A DNA stretch of 64,000 nucleotides from Clostridioides difficile (lineage in GTDB: Bacteria > Bacillota > Clostridia > Peptostreptococcales > Peptostreptococcaceae), in assembly GCA_024919175.1 (NCBI GenBank), contig CP103804.1, positions 992,001 to 1,056,000 of the forward strand. Direction: 5' to 3'. Position 1 is the stretch's first letter; the number at the start of each line of letters is the position of its first letter. Positions 17,067 to 25,735 of this stretch are shown here, in pieces. A model generated the notes under the pieces. It searched no databases and was not told the DNA's origin. It saw only the letters and a program-made list of their open reading frames with translations. The position numbers and the translations under genes were made by a program.

Positions 17067-17479
17067 TATAATTCCACCTTTTCCTTTAATAACATAATAG
17101 AATCTGGTACATCTGAAAATACTTGTTTAAGAAAATTAACTTTTTCTTCATTGATGATATCACTTTCCAGCCTAACTGTGTGTTTAATACTTATAGAGTT
17201 ATCTTTGTTTTCAAAAATCTCATGTCCAAAATAAATACTTCCCATAGGCGTATCTGTCTTGTCCCAAAATTCTTGATTTTCTTTTACAGAAGTAAGTAAG
17301 TACTCCATTGGGGGCATACCTTCTAATTCCATTATTCCACTAGAACCTGTTATAAAACCATTATCTAATGTAATATTTTTTAAATCGCTTTCCCATGCAT
17401 ACCATTTTTGAATATCTGCATAATATTCCCATACTTTTTCTTTTTTTGCATTAACTTTAGTCATAAAACTAAATTCCAT
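17066..17479 (-). CDS. SRPBCC (START-like) ligand-binding protein
   Basis: 137 residues that read as one SRPBCC fold: EFSFMTKVNAKKEKVWEYYADIQKWYAWESDLKNI at the N terminus, a central hydrophobic cavity strand region and a C-terminal helix (FLKQVFSDVPDSIMLLKEKVEL). Polyketide cyclase/dehydrase-like members bind lipophilic molecules. No catalytic residues can be assigned. It is first in a two-gene operon with a MarR regulator, so it may bind, sequester or modify the regulator's ligand. Confidence 0.78.
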   Translation of the reverse strand: MEFSFMTKVNAKKEKVWEYYADIQKWYAWESDLKNITLDNGFITGSSGIMELEGMPPMEYLLTSVKENQEFWDKTDTPMGSIYFGHEIFENKDNSISIKHTVRLESDIINEEKVNFLKQVFSDVPDSIMLLKEKVEL

Positions 17480-17529
17480 ATAGCACCTCTTTCTGTAAGC
17501 AGTTTAATTAAATTTGTTACTTATGTTAT

Positions 17530-17560
17530 TTATTATAAGTATACTTATAATAAGTGTCAA
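17530..17560 (-). promoter_or_regulatory. Consensus sigma-A promoter fused to a 24-bp MarR palindrome
   Basis: On the minus strand TTGACA (17560-17555) and TATAAT (17537-17532) are exact consensus boxes with a 17-base spacer. A perfect palindrome, TTATTATAAGTA and its complement (17530-17553), covers the spacer and the -10 box. It drives the SRPBCC-marR operon and should be shut when MarR is bound. Confidence 0.85.
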
Positions 17561-17636
17561 TATGTTTTGCAATATAAAATTTAAATAGAGAATAGATAAA
17601 TTTTTAGAGTATTTGGCTAAAAAATAAAAAAAACTA

Positions 17637-17667
17637 TTGACTTGAAGTTAACTCTAAGTAGTAAAGT
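17637..17667 (+). promoter_or_regulatory. AdhR/NmlR-type MerR operator and promoter before the aldo-keto reductase
   Basis: TTGACT (17637-17642) and TAAAGT (17662-17667) are 19 bases apart. The near-dyad CTTGAAGTTAACTCTAAG (17641-17658) fills the spacer and resembles the AGTTAACT-centred sites of AdhR/NmlR-type MerR activators. The matching regulator is encoded two genes along the same strand at 19035. Confidence 0.7.
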
Positions 17668-17735
17668 ATAATTATGGAAAATTTATAAGTATTTAAAAAA
17701 ACAAGTTAAAATAGAGAATACTTAAAGGGGGAAGA

Positions 17736-18863
17736 ATGACAATGGAACAAAAAAAATTAGGATTTGGATTAATGCGTTTACCAATAAAAGATGAAAATGA
17801 TGCTACAAGTATTGATATGGATTACTTAAATAATATGGTGGATACTTTTTTAGAGAGAGGATTTACATACTTTGATACAGCGTATGTATACCATATGGGT
17901 AAAAGTGAAATAGCACTTAGAGAATCTCTAGTAAAAAGACATAAAAGAGAAAGTTTTACAGTAGCTACAAAACTACCACTAATGGCTTTGAAAACAAAAG
18001 AAGAGCAAGAGCCTATTTTTAATGAACAGTTAGAAAAATGTGGTGTAGATTATTTTGATTATTATCTTTTACATAATATAGGGGTATCACATTATGAGGT
18101 AGCCAAGAAGTTTGACAGCTTTAAGTTTATTGAGGAAAAGAAAAAAGAAGGAAAAATAAAAAATATTGGTTTTTCTTTTCATGATAGTGCAGAGCTATTA
18201 GACAAAGTTCTAAATGAGCATCCAGAAGTAGATTTTGTTCAATTACAGATTAACTATTTGGATTGGGATAATGAAAGCATACAATCTAGAAAATGTTATG
18301 AAGTAGCAACAAAACACAATAAACCTGTTATCGTTATGGAACCAGTAAAAGGTGGTACACTAGCAAAAATACCAGAAAGAGCCGAAAAACTATTTAATGA
18401 TTACAATCAAGATATGTCAGTGCCATCATGGGCAATTCGTTTTGCAGCAAGTAAAGATAATGCCATGATGGTTTTAAGTGGAATGTCAAATATGGAACAA
18501 CTATTAGATAACACAGGATATATGCAAAATTTTGAACCATTTGTACAGAAAGAATATGATGTTATAGATGAAGCAGTAAAAATTATAAATGAAGCAATTG
18601 CAGTTCCATGTACTGCTTGCCAATATTGTGTAGAAGGATGTCCAAAAAATATTGCTATTCCAAACTATTTTGCTTTATACAATGCAGAAAAGCAAGCTAT
18701 TAATACTGGATTTTCAACACAAATGGTTTACTATAATAACTATACTAAAACTTATGGAAAAGCATCAGATTGTATTGGATGTAAACAGTGTGAGAAAAAT
18801 TGTCCACAACACATTAAAATTGTAGATTCTTTAAAGAGTGTAGCAGAAATATTTGAAAAATAA
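17736..18863 (+). CDS. Aldo/keto reductase with two C-terminal [4Fe-4S] motifs
   Basis: 375 residues. A TIM-barrel aldo/keto reductase domain occupies about 1-275: GFGLMRLP, FDTAYVYHMGKSE with the catalytic Asp and Tyr, KLP with the catalytic lysine region, and YYLLHNIG with the histidine. It is followed by a ferredoxin-like tail with CTACQYCVEGCP (about 288) and CIGCKQCEKNCP (about 346). This class of NAD(P)H- or ferredoxin-linked reductase is common in clostridia. AAGGGGGAAG precedes ATG 17736. The MerR-type promoter upstream suggests induction by aldehydes or other electrophiles. Confidence 0.9.
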   Translation: MTMEQKKLGFGLMRLPIKDENDATSIDMDYLNNMVDTFLERGFTYFDTAYVYHMGKSEIALRESLVKRHKRESFTVATKLPLMALKTKEEQEPIFNEQLEKCGVDYFDYYLLHNIGVSHYEVAKKFDSFKFIEEKKKEGKIKNIGFSFHDSAELLDKVLNEHPEVDFVQLQINYLDWDNESIQSRKCYEVATKHNKPVIVMEPVKGGTLAKIPERAEKLFNDYNQDMSVPSWAIRFAASKDNAMMVLSGMSNMEQLLDNTGYMQNFEPFVQKEYDVIDEAVKIINEAIAVPCTACQYCVEGCPKNIAIPNYFALYNAEKQAINTGFSTQMVYYNNYTKTYGKASDCIGCKQCEKNCPQHIKIVDSLKSVAEIFEK

Positions 18864-19034
18864 TTGCTAATTTTAGATAAGTAGTATAAGTAATTTTACA
18901 TGTAGATAAGTAGGGAAAGTAATCTTTATAAATTGCTAACTATAGATAAATAGAATAAGTAATTTTGATAGAATATTATTTAGGATATTTGATGTTATTT
19001 CAATTTATACAATATCAAGAGAGAGGTAATTTGT
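18864..19034. repeat. Three degenerate tandem repeats between AKR and merR
   Basis: The pattern TAGATAAGTAGNATAAGTAA recurs about three times with decay, linked by GCTAA segments. No terminator is evident, so the AKR transcript may run into the MerR gene. Confidence 0.5.
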
Positions 19035-19418
19035 ATGACAATTTCAGAAGTAAGTAAAAAATACGAACTTTCAGCAGATACTTTACGATATTATGAACGA
19101 ATTGGTTTAATACCACCTGTAAATAGAAACAAAAGTGGTATTAGAATTTTTACAGAAAAAGATTGTGAGTGGGTCAATTTTATTAAATGTATGAGAAGTG
19201 CAGGGCTTTCTATTGAGACATTGATTGAGTATGTAACTATGTTTCAACAAGGGAACAGTACTATCAAAGCTAGAAAAGACCTTCTAATAGAACAGAGAAA
19301 TCAGCTTTCTAAAAGAATAGAAGATATGCAGAAAACGTTAGAACGATTAAATAGTAAAATTGATGGATATGAAGATAAAGTTATTGAAAAAGAAAAAACT
19401 CTAAAGAGTAATAATTAG
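19035..19418 (+). CDS. MerR-family regulator, AdhR/NmlR type
   Basis: 127 residues. The winged helix is TISEVSKKYELSADTLRYYERIGLIPPVNR with GIRIFTEKD, followed by a long coiled-coil helix (about 80-125). The FIKCMRSAGLS segment places a cysteine at residue 52, the position of the electrophile-reactive cysteine known in AdhR-type regulators of carbonyl stress. It sits between the AKR and a flavoprotein gene, and an AGTTAACT-type operator lies before the AKR. It probably activates all three when the cysteine is modified. Confidence 0.85.
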   Translation: MTISEVSKKYELSADTLRYYERIGLIPPVNRNKSGIRIFTEKDCEWVNFIKCMRSAGLSIETLIEYVTMFQQGNSTIKARKDLLIEQRNQLSKRIEDMQKTLERLNSKIDGYEDKVIEKEKTLKSNN

Positions 19419-19443
19419 AGCAAAATAATGGAGGTATTGTCTT

Positions 19444-19983
19444 ATGAATAAAAGAGTACTTGTACTTTCTGCAAGTCCTAGAAAAGGTGGAAATTCTGAT
19501 TTATTATGCGACCAATTTGTTAAAGGTGCATTAGAATCCAAAAATCAAGCAGAGAAAATATTTTTAAAAGATAAAGATGTTCACTATTGTACTGGATGTG
19601 GTGCTTGTTATGAAAAAGGAGCAATTTGCCCACAAAAAGATGATATGGAAGAAATTCTTGAAAAAATGATTAAAGCAGATGTGATTGTCTTGGCAACTCC
19701 AGTTTATTTTTATACTATGAATGGACAAATGAAAACTATGATTGATAGAACTTGTTCAAGATACACTGAAATTTCTGGAAAAGAATTTTACTTCATTGTT
19801 GCCGCAGCGGATGAAAATGTCAATGATATGGAAAGAACATTAGAAGGATTCAGAGGATTTACATCATGTCTAAATGGTGCTAAGGAAAAAGGTATAGTAT
19901 ATGGTGTAGGAGCTTGGCATGTAGGTGATATTAAAGAAAGTATAGCAATGAATCAGGCATATGAAATGGGTATGTCAGTGTAG
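19444..19983 (+). CDS. NAD(P)H-dependent FMN flavoprotein (flavodoxin-like fold)
   Basis: 179 residues. The N-terminal SASPRKGGNSDLLCDQF is the FMN phosphate-binding loop, and ATPVYFYTMNGQMKTMIDR is the second flavin-binding segment. CTGCGACYEKGAICPQKDDM in between is typical of the NADPH-dependent FMN reductase / iron-sulfur flavoprotein group, although the cysteine spacing does not prove an Fe-S cluster. It starts 25 bases after the MerR gene with GGAGG upstream, so they are cotranscribed. Quinone or nitro-compound reduction during electrophile stress is a reasonable guess. Confidence 0.87.
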   Translation: MNKRVLVLSASPRKGGNSDLLCDQFVKGALESKNQAEKIFLKDKDVHYCTGCGACYEKGAICPQKDDMEEILEKMIKADVIVLATPVYFYTMNGQMKTMIDRTCSRYTEISGKEFYFIVAAADENVNDMERTLEGFRGFTSCLNGAKEKGIVYGVGAWHVGDIKESIAMNQAYEMGMSV

Positions 19984-20088
19984 AGGTATTTTTAGAGTAT
20001 TAGATTTACTGAATTTTATTGATAGAGTGGGTTCAGAATAATTTATATAAAATAAATGTCTGGTTAAAAGTATTCTCATACTTAGAGG

Positions 20089-20133
20089 CTGTAAGTAGAT
20101 TTGTGTAAAAACAAATTTACTTACAGTTTTTTT
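20089..20133 (+). terminator. Rho-independent terminator after the flavoprotein gene
   Basis: CTGTAAGTAGATTTGT (20089-20104) pairs with ACAAATTTACTTACAG (20111-20126), with one G-T pair and a six-base loop, followed by seven T. Confidence 0.9.
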
Positions 20134-20438
20134 ATTGTATATAGCTGGTAAATTTAGAAACTAGTTTTTTCGTTCATAATATCAACTCTCTTGTTTTATT
20201 ATCATGCCATAAACGGAAGTACTAACTTTAATGAGCTAAATAATAATCTTATAAAATAAATGAATTATAAATAGTTTATAAATTAAAAATAATTAAAAAA
20301 TAAATAATACATTAACAATTTATAAATAAATTATAAACACAATGCCTACGGCTAAGGTAGATTTTAATGATAATATAGGAGTCACAGGAAATATATGATT
20401 ATAAAAAGATAAAATCTATCAACTTGTTTAAGCATACA

Positions 20439-20458
20439 ATACTAAATCTATTTAGTAT
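20439..20458. promoter_or_regulatory. 20-bp dyad upstream of the beta-helix operon
   Basis: ATACTAAAT-CT-ATTTAGTAT has perfect nine-base arms. It is 115 bases upstream of the candidate promoter and could be a distal operator. Confidence 0.45.
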
Positions 20459-20572
20459 ATTTTATATGATTTTAGAGATTAGTTTTCTAGTAGTAATAAG
20501 GTTAAAAAACAGTTTTATTAAATTAAACAGTTCTATTAATTAGTAAAAAATAAAGTATTCTAATGATAATTA

Positions 20573-20601
20573 TTGTCTCAAAAGTAATAAGTCTATATAG
20601 A
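20573..20601 (+). promoter_or_regulatory. Candidate sigma-A promoter of the beta-helix operon
   Basis: TTGTCT (20573-20578) and TATAGA (20596-20601) have a 17-base spacer and lie about 77 bases before the start codon of the first beta-helix gene. Confidence 0.5.
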
Positions 20602-20677
20602 TTTATTCTAATTATAGTAAAAATATATTTATTCCTGTAAATACAAATAATTTAAATTCTAAAAGGAGGAATTAATC

Positions 20678-22042
20678 ATGGCAATTGAAACTAAAACTCC
20701 AGACTGGGTTAATGTGCTGGAACTAAACAGTAAAATAGACATTACTGGGAAATCTGATGTAAGTGATATGATACAAGAGATTGTTTCTGATAAAGCACTA
20801 AAAGATTCTGTTATATATTTTCCAAATGGTGACTATTTATTTGAAAAAGGTATTAAGATTAGCCAACAAATAACACTTCAAGGTAATTCTTATTATGGAG
20901 GAGATGTTCCAGAACTAAATGAAGATGAGAAAGATAAAAAACCATTTATAGGAGCAACGAATTTTATAACTAGAGACGTTTCTAATATGAGTATTGTCAC
21001 ATTAGCAGAGAAAAGTCAAACTATAAAAAATATTAACTTTTACTATGATAATCGAGAAAAAAATGAATTACCTAAAGATGTATCTGCTATAAAAGTGTCT
21101 GACATAACAGAAGGTGAAGGGGTACAAGGTCTATCACATTTTGAACATCTATATATATCGGGATTTTCAGGAACAGGAGTTGAAATTCCACTTTATGCAA
21201 CTGGTAATGATATTACTGTTACTTCATGTGGTACTGGTATAAAGCTTGGAGAAAAATCGATGCTTTCTAGTAGTAAGATTTACAACTGTGAAAATGGAAT
21301 GGAAATTACAACAGGTGTAAGTCTAAACAACATAAGAATAGAAGAAATTCAAGAAGTAGGTATAAATAATAAAGGACTTGGTTTTAACCTTATTATGAAT
21401 CTTGCAGTTGATAAATGTGGATACTGCGGATTTATGTTTGAAAAAATGTCTAATAGCCAGATAACTGCAAGATTTACTAACTGTAGTCAACATTATAAAA
21501 ACGTTGATTATGATACTTATAAGAATCTTCCAGAGAAAAAAGAAGAAGCCTATTCTATATTTTATGGAGACACTTTAGACAACTGCAATGTTGTATTGGT
21601 GAATAATAATGTTGATTCTCTAGAAAATGGTTCACTTACTGAACGTAAGATACATGTAATAAAGGCAAATGAAACTAAAAATGTAACATTAGAATGTGAT
21701 GCTGAAGCTGATAGCTTTATACAACATGCAAAGGGTAACCTATTATTAGAAAATGGTAGAAATACTTATAAGTTTTATGATGGTGAGATTTGTTCTGTAG
21801 GTGGAGTTCAGATTTCTGATAAAAATCAAGGTGATTTACTCAAGATAGTTGACAATACACTTTATGTAGATGATGGTGGAAAAGATTTAGTGATTCCTAA
21901 ACTACAAAAGAATTCTGTTATATCTTCAATGTTAGATTCTGAAGAAGAAATAAGTAAATTACATAGTGGGACATGGGAACAAATTGGTGTAAAAACACTT
22001 AACGGAGAACTTATGTACTATTATAAAAAAATAAATGATTAG
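20678..22042 (+). CDS. Right-handed beta-helix (pectate-lyase-like) protein, paralogue 1
   Basis: 454 residues. The N-terminal segment (WVNVLEL...DVSDMIQEIV...SVIYFPNGDYLFEKGIKISQQITLQGNS) is the opening of the pectate-lyase superfamily fold seen in phage tail and cell-surface depolymerases. Repeated short strand turns with G..I/C..G patterns run from about 60 to 300, with KCGYCGFMF near 250. The C-terminal 100 residues, ending GELMYYYKKIND, are shared with the two next genes. No signal peptide, anchor or membrane helix is visible. This copy lacks the roughly 30-residue His-rich insert present in paralogues 2 and 3. AAAGGAGG precedes the ATG. The function is unknown; polysaccharide binding is only an inference from the fold. 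Confidence 0.7.
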   Translation: MAIETKTPDWVNVLELNSKIDITGKSDVSDMIQEIVSDKALKDSVIYFPNGDYLFEKGIKISQQITLQGNSYYGGDVPELNEDEKDKKPFIGATNFITRDVSNMSIVTLAEKSQTIKNINFYYDNREKNELPKDVSAIKVSDITEGEGVQGLSHFEHLYISGFSGTGVEIPLYATGNDITVTSCGTGIKLGEKSMLSSSKIYNCENGMEITTGVSLNNIRIEEIQEVGINNKGLGFNLIMNLAVDKCGYCGFMFEKMSNSQITARFTNCSQHYKNVDYDTYKNLPEKKEEAYSIFYGDTLDNCNVVLVNNNVDSLENGSLTERKIHVIKANETKNVTLECDAEADSFIQHAKGNLLLENGRNTYKFYDGEICSVGGVQISDKNQGDLLKIVDNTLYVDDGGKDLVIPKLQKNSVISSMLDSEEEISKLHSGTWEQIGVKTLNGELMYYYKKIND

Positions 22043-22067
22043 TTTCAAAATGAGGAGGTAGTGAATT

Positions 22068-23531
22068 ATGGGAGAACCTATAATAATTAAAGAAACAGAT
22101 GGAAGGATTAATGTTTTAGATTATGGAGTTTTTAATGATGAAACAAAAGATGTAAGTTCTAGGGTGCAAGAAATTATAAATGCTGCACCAGAAGACTCTA
22201 TTATATATTTTCCAGAAGGGAAGTACTTATTTACAAGTGGTATAGAGATTAACAAACGATTAACACTATGTGGAGATGCATATTTTAGGTCAAATACTCC
22301 AAATAATGAATTTTTTTATTCAGGAACAACACAATTTTCTGGTAAATTTGATAAAAAAGAGGTAGAAGATGGCACAATGGAAAGTTTTACAATGATAACT
22401 GTAAAGGGAGTAAAGCATTGTATTAAAAGTATTTCTTTCCAATCAAATAACTGCGATAGTGTGGAGATATCTGAAAAAGATGATGCACCTCCACCAAATG
22501 GTGAACCAGGATTTCATCATAAGCTAGAATTCACACACGAAGGAAAATATATATCAGCAATTGTATGTGATGATGTATCAGAAGGGTCTGGCCATTATGA
22601 AAATGTAGACTTTGGTGGTTTCGGTGGAACTGCACTTAAGATATCTAATAATTCCACAGTAAACGATATTACTGTTTTTTCATGTAATCATGGTATTAGT
22701 ACAGGAGAAAATTCAATAATTACTAATGGAAAGGCTTGGGGATGTGATTATGGAATGGAGATTTCTACAGGAACTTTTATTAATGGTATGAGAGTAGAAG
22801 AAGTTGGTAGAGTTGCTATTGACAATATTGGTAAAGGGTTAAACTTTGTTACAAATGTTACAATTGACCAATGTGGATATTGTGGATTTAAGTTTGACTC
22901 AATATCTAATACTCAAATATCAGGAAATATCTCAAGATGTGGGCAATTCTATTTTAATTTTAATTATGATGATTATTTAAAGTTAGACAATAGAGTTAAG
23001 GAAGCATATTCTTTATTTTATGGAAATTCAATGGAGTCAACCAATATAACAATCACAAATGATAATGGAGATTATTGGAATGATAAGGGATCTCAGATAA
23101 TTGATAAGGATGGAAATACGAAATTTAAGAAACATAAGATATACATTATAAATGCGCTTGAAACCAAGAATGTATTATTAAGATGTCCTGTAGATGCTAC
23201 TGATATGGTTGTTGAGTCAGAAAAAGGAAACCTAATATACAATAATAAAGAACAAACTGTTATATTTTATAATGGAAAAATAGGTAGTATTAATGGAATT
23301 GGTATGTTTGAAGAAGATCATAATGATAAAATAAAGATAAAAAATTATGATATATATATAAATGATAATATTAAGATGTATAGACCACAGGTAAATGATA
23401 TTATATCAACATCAGTTAGTGATATCAATTCAGTTTCTGGGCAATATAAAGTAAAATTGGAAAGAATTAGTCAAAACAAGATATTTGAAACACCTATATA
23501 CTATTATAAAGTGATAGAGAAGATGGTATAG
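22068..23531 (+). CDS. Right-handed beta-helix protein, paralogue 2
   Basis: 487 residues, alignable end to end with its neighbours: INVLDYGVFNDETKDVSSRVQEII, YFPEGKYLFTSGIEINKRLTL, SGHYENVDFGGFGGTALKI, QCGYCGFKF and a C-terminal YYYKVIEK. It carries an insert near residues 140-165 with PPPNGEPGFHHKLEF. It follows paralogue 1 by 25 bases with GAGGAGG upstream, so they are one operon. No export signal is visible. Acidic and aromatic surface patches fit a carbohydrate-interacting helix, but no catalytic triad can be identified. Confidence 0.7.
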   Translation: MGEPIIIKETDGRINVLDYGVFNDETKDVSSRVQEIINAAPEDSIIYFPEGKYLFTSGIEINKRLTLCGDAYFRSNTPNNEFFYSGTTQFSGKFDKKEVEDGTMESFTMITVKGVKHCIKSISFQSNNCDSVEISEKDDAPPPNGEPGFHHKLEFTHEGKYISAIVCDDVSEGSGHYENVDFGGFGGTALKISNNSTVNDITVFSCNHGISTGENSIITNGKAWGCDYGMEISTGTFINGMRVEEVGRVAIDNIGKGLNFVTNVTIDQCGYCGFKFDSISNTQISGNISRCGQFYFNFNYDDYLKLDNRVKEAYSLFYGNSMESTNITITNDNGDYWNDKGSQIIDKDGNTKFKKHKIYIINALETKNVLLRCPVDATDMVVESEKGNLIYNNKEQTVIFYNGKIGSINGIGMFEEDHNDKIKIKNYDIYINDNIKMYRPQVNDIISTSVSDINSVSGQYKVKLERISQNKIFETPIYYYKVIEKMV

Positions 23532-23645
23532 TTATTAGTTTTAATAAGTTTTATATAGTCAAACTGGTAACTATAAAAATTCGTTTAATACTAAAAGTAA
23601 ATAATATTTTAATATTAAGTAAAAAAGAAAGGAATAGATAATATT

Positions 23646-25067
23646 ATGGAAGAAATTAAAAAGAAAAAATGGATTAACGTATTAGAAAGCGAGCCTGATA
23701 TTAAAAACGATGGTTCAGAAGATGTGGGACCTTTTATACAGAAGATTATTAATAAAGTAGGATTTAAGTCTTGTGTTTTATATTTCCCAAAAGGTAAATA
23801 CTTATTTAAAACGGGTATTACAATTGATAAAGAAGTAACCTTGCATGGAGATTCTGATTCATCAACATCTGCTACACAATTTATAACTCATGGAGTTCCT
23901 AATATGAGTATTATTACATTGACAGGAAGAAAACAATGTATTAAAAATATAAGTTTTTATTCTGACAGTTGTAAGATAATTGTTCGTGATGAACCACCAA
24001 CAAAAGGGAATCCACATTATCATTATGAAATGGTTCTTAATAAAAATGAGAATAATAAAGAAATGGAGAAGGTATCAGCTATTACATGTACTACTGATGC
24101 TAAAGGCCTGGGTCATTATGAAAATCTTTATATAACTGGTTTCTCAGGTACAGGAATTCAAATTCCTTACTATTCAATTGTAAATGACATTACAGTTTCA
24201 TCTTGTGGATTAGGTATTGATACAGGAAATGATATAATTATTTCTAATAGTAGAATATCTGAATGTAAAAATGGTATGCAAATTAAGGTAGGAGCTAGTC
24301 TAAATAACATAAAAATCGAGAAAATACAAGAAGTAGGCCTTAGAAGTAAGGGCGGTGGAAGTTATAAAATTAATAATATTACTATTGATCAATGTGGACA
24401 TTGTGGTTTTGCATTTGAAACAATGATTAATACTTCCATATCTGGGATTATAAGAAGATGTGGTCAATATTATTATAATACAGATTATGATACTTATTTA
24501 AAGATGGAAGATAGAAAAGAGGATGCATACTCCTTATTTTATGGATTACAGTTTTCAAATTGTTATGTTAATTTAGTTAGTGATAATAAAGATAATTGGG
24601 ATGATGGACTGGAATATAAGCATAAAGTTTATGTATTTAAAACTACTTATATTGTAAAGTCTACATTGAAATGTGAAATAGATGCCTATGATTATATAAT
24701 AAAAGCAAAAGAGGGAGGTGGAAATTTAAGATTACAAAACAACTCTAATGATTATGTATTTATTAACTCATCTGTTCCAGAAATTATTAATGGAGTTAAC
24801 TTGAGAGACTATCATAAAAATATAAATTTATTAACATTAGATACAGGAAGATTGAGTTTTAAATCTGGCATTGACGATAAGAAAAAAGATATATTTAGAG
24901 CCCAACAAGGTATTATTGCTACATCACTAGATTCAGATATTTCTCAGATAGAATCTACATATGGAGGAAGTAAATGGGAAAAGCTTGGTTCTGAAGTTAT
25001 AGGAAAAGAAACTGTGTATTATTATAAAATCCCTATACCTCCTACAACCACTCAGCCAGAAAAATAA
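23646..25067 (+). CDS. Right-handed beta-helix protein, paralogue 3
   Basis: 473 residues of the same architecture: WINVLESEPDIKNDGSEDVGPFIQKII, LYFPKGKYLFKTGITIDKEVTLHGDS, GLGHYENLYITGFSGTGIQI, QCGHCGFAF and YYYKIPIPP. The insert contains PPTKGNPHYHYEM, equivalent to the HH insert of paralogue 2. A proline/threonine tail (PIPPTTTQPEK) is unique to this copy. It lies 114 bases after paralogue 2 and is closed by a terminator, so it ends the three-gene set. Confidence 0.7.
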   Translation: MEEIKKKKWINVLESEPDIKNDGSEDVGPFIQKIINKVGFKSCVLYFPKGKYLFKTGITIDKEVTLHGDSDSSTSATQFITHGVPNMSIITLTGRKQCIKNISFYSDSCKIIVRDEPPTKGNPHYHYEMVLNKNENNKEMEKVSAITCTTDAKGLGHYENLYITGFSGTGIQIPYYSIVNDITVSSCGLGIDTGNDIIISNSRISECKNGMQIKVGASLNNIKIEKIQEVGLRSKGGGSYKINNITIDQCGHCGFAFETMINTSISGIIRRCGQYYYNTDYDTYLKMEDRKEDAYSLFYGLQFSNCYVNLVSDNKDNWDDGLEYKHKVYVFKTTYIVKSTLKCEIDAYDYIIKAKEGGGNLRLQNNSNDYVFINSSVPEIINGVNLRDYHKNINLLTLDTGRLSFKSGIDDKKKDIFRAQQGIIATSLDSDISQIESTYGGSKWEKLGSEVIGKETVYYYKIPIPPTTTQPEK

Positions 25068-25083
25068 TAACTAAATAATGTAA

Positions 25084-25117
25084 AAAAATAAATCCTTATA
25101 ATAGGATTTATTTTTTT
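25084..25117 (+). terminator. Terminator after the beta-helix genes
   Basis: AAATAAATCCT (25086-25096) pairs with AGGATTTATTT (25103-25113), with further T residues after the stem. Confidence 0.8.
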
Positions 25118-25249
25118 ATAAATACAGCTGAATATAATAATACAAAAAACTAATAAAGAAGTTTAAGATACTATATTTAGATTATTGTAGAATTGACATA
25201 ATATTTAACATAGATGATAAAAGTAGTTGCTTTAGTAGCTAGTAGTGTA

Positions 25250-25735
25250 TTAAACAGATTCCTGCATAATGCCATTTTCTTTAATAATTAACTTTTTTAA
25301 ATTTTTCCAATCAGTTTCTTCCATATTAGCAAAATAATGCCCACTTCCTACACAAGTCAAATAAGACTTACCATCTAATTCAAATGAAGAGCCACCAATA
25401 CACTTTGGATTACATTTTTTACAAGTACGAGTTTTTGTAATACTATCTTTAATAGTTTTAGAACATTCTTCTACAGTATCTCTATATGTATCTAGATTAT
25501 AAAGGTTTGCTTTAACTCTCCACTTTTTATCATTACATTCAATGGTAAATAGACTACGTTTTGGTTTTTTAGTTGAATATAGTATACGGTAAGAACGGGC
25601 TCCTGTTCGTGGTTCAATCTTGCAATCTAGTGATTGACCAAGTTCATGCAAATCATAAGCAATACTATAATCTTTCCCACTTAGTACTTTTAGCATTTCT
25701 TCTGTTGTTTCTGCTGTTAATGGACTTTTGTTCAT
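25250..25735 (-). CDS. Uncharacterised protein with C-terminal cysteine motif
   Basis: 161 residues, soluble. The N-terminal part (YDLHELGQSLDCKIEPRTGARSYRILYSTKKPKRSLFTIEC...WRVKANLYNLD) looks like a small alpha/beta domain rich in basic residues. The C-terminal part has TCKKCNPKCIGGSSFELDGKSYLTCVGSGHYF, which may bind a metal through four cysteines and a histidine. I do not recognise the family, although small DUF3788-like proteins have a similar look. It is a single gene, convergent with the beta-helix operon, with a GGGGGG-type ribosome site before ATG 25735. Confidence 0.7.
   Translation of the reverse strand: MNKSPLTAETTEEMLKVLSGKDYSIAYDLHELGQSLDCKIEPRTGARSYRILYSTKKPKRSLFTIECNDKKWRVKANLYNLDTYRDTVEECSKTIKDSITKTRTCKKCNPKCIGGSSFELDGKSYLTCVGSGHYFANMEETDWKNLKKLIIKENGIMQESV

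Larger units (their letters stand above)
19984..20677. other. 694-bp intergenic region before the beta-helix genes
   Basis: It holds the terminator at 20089-20133, a 20-bp dyad at 20439-20458 and a candidate sigma-A promoter at 20573-20601. The segment 20220-20340 is almost pure A/T with AAATAAT-type repeats. I saw no further gene. Confidence 0.5.
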
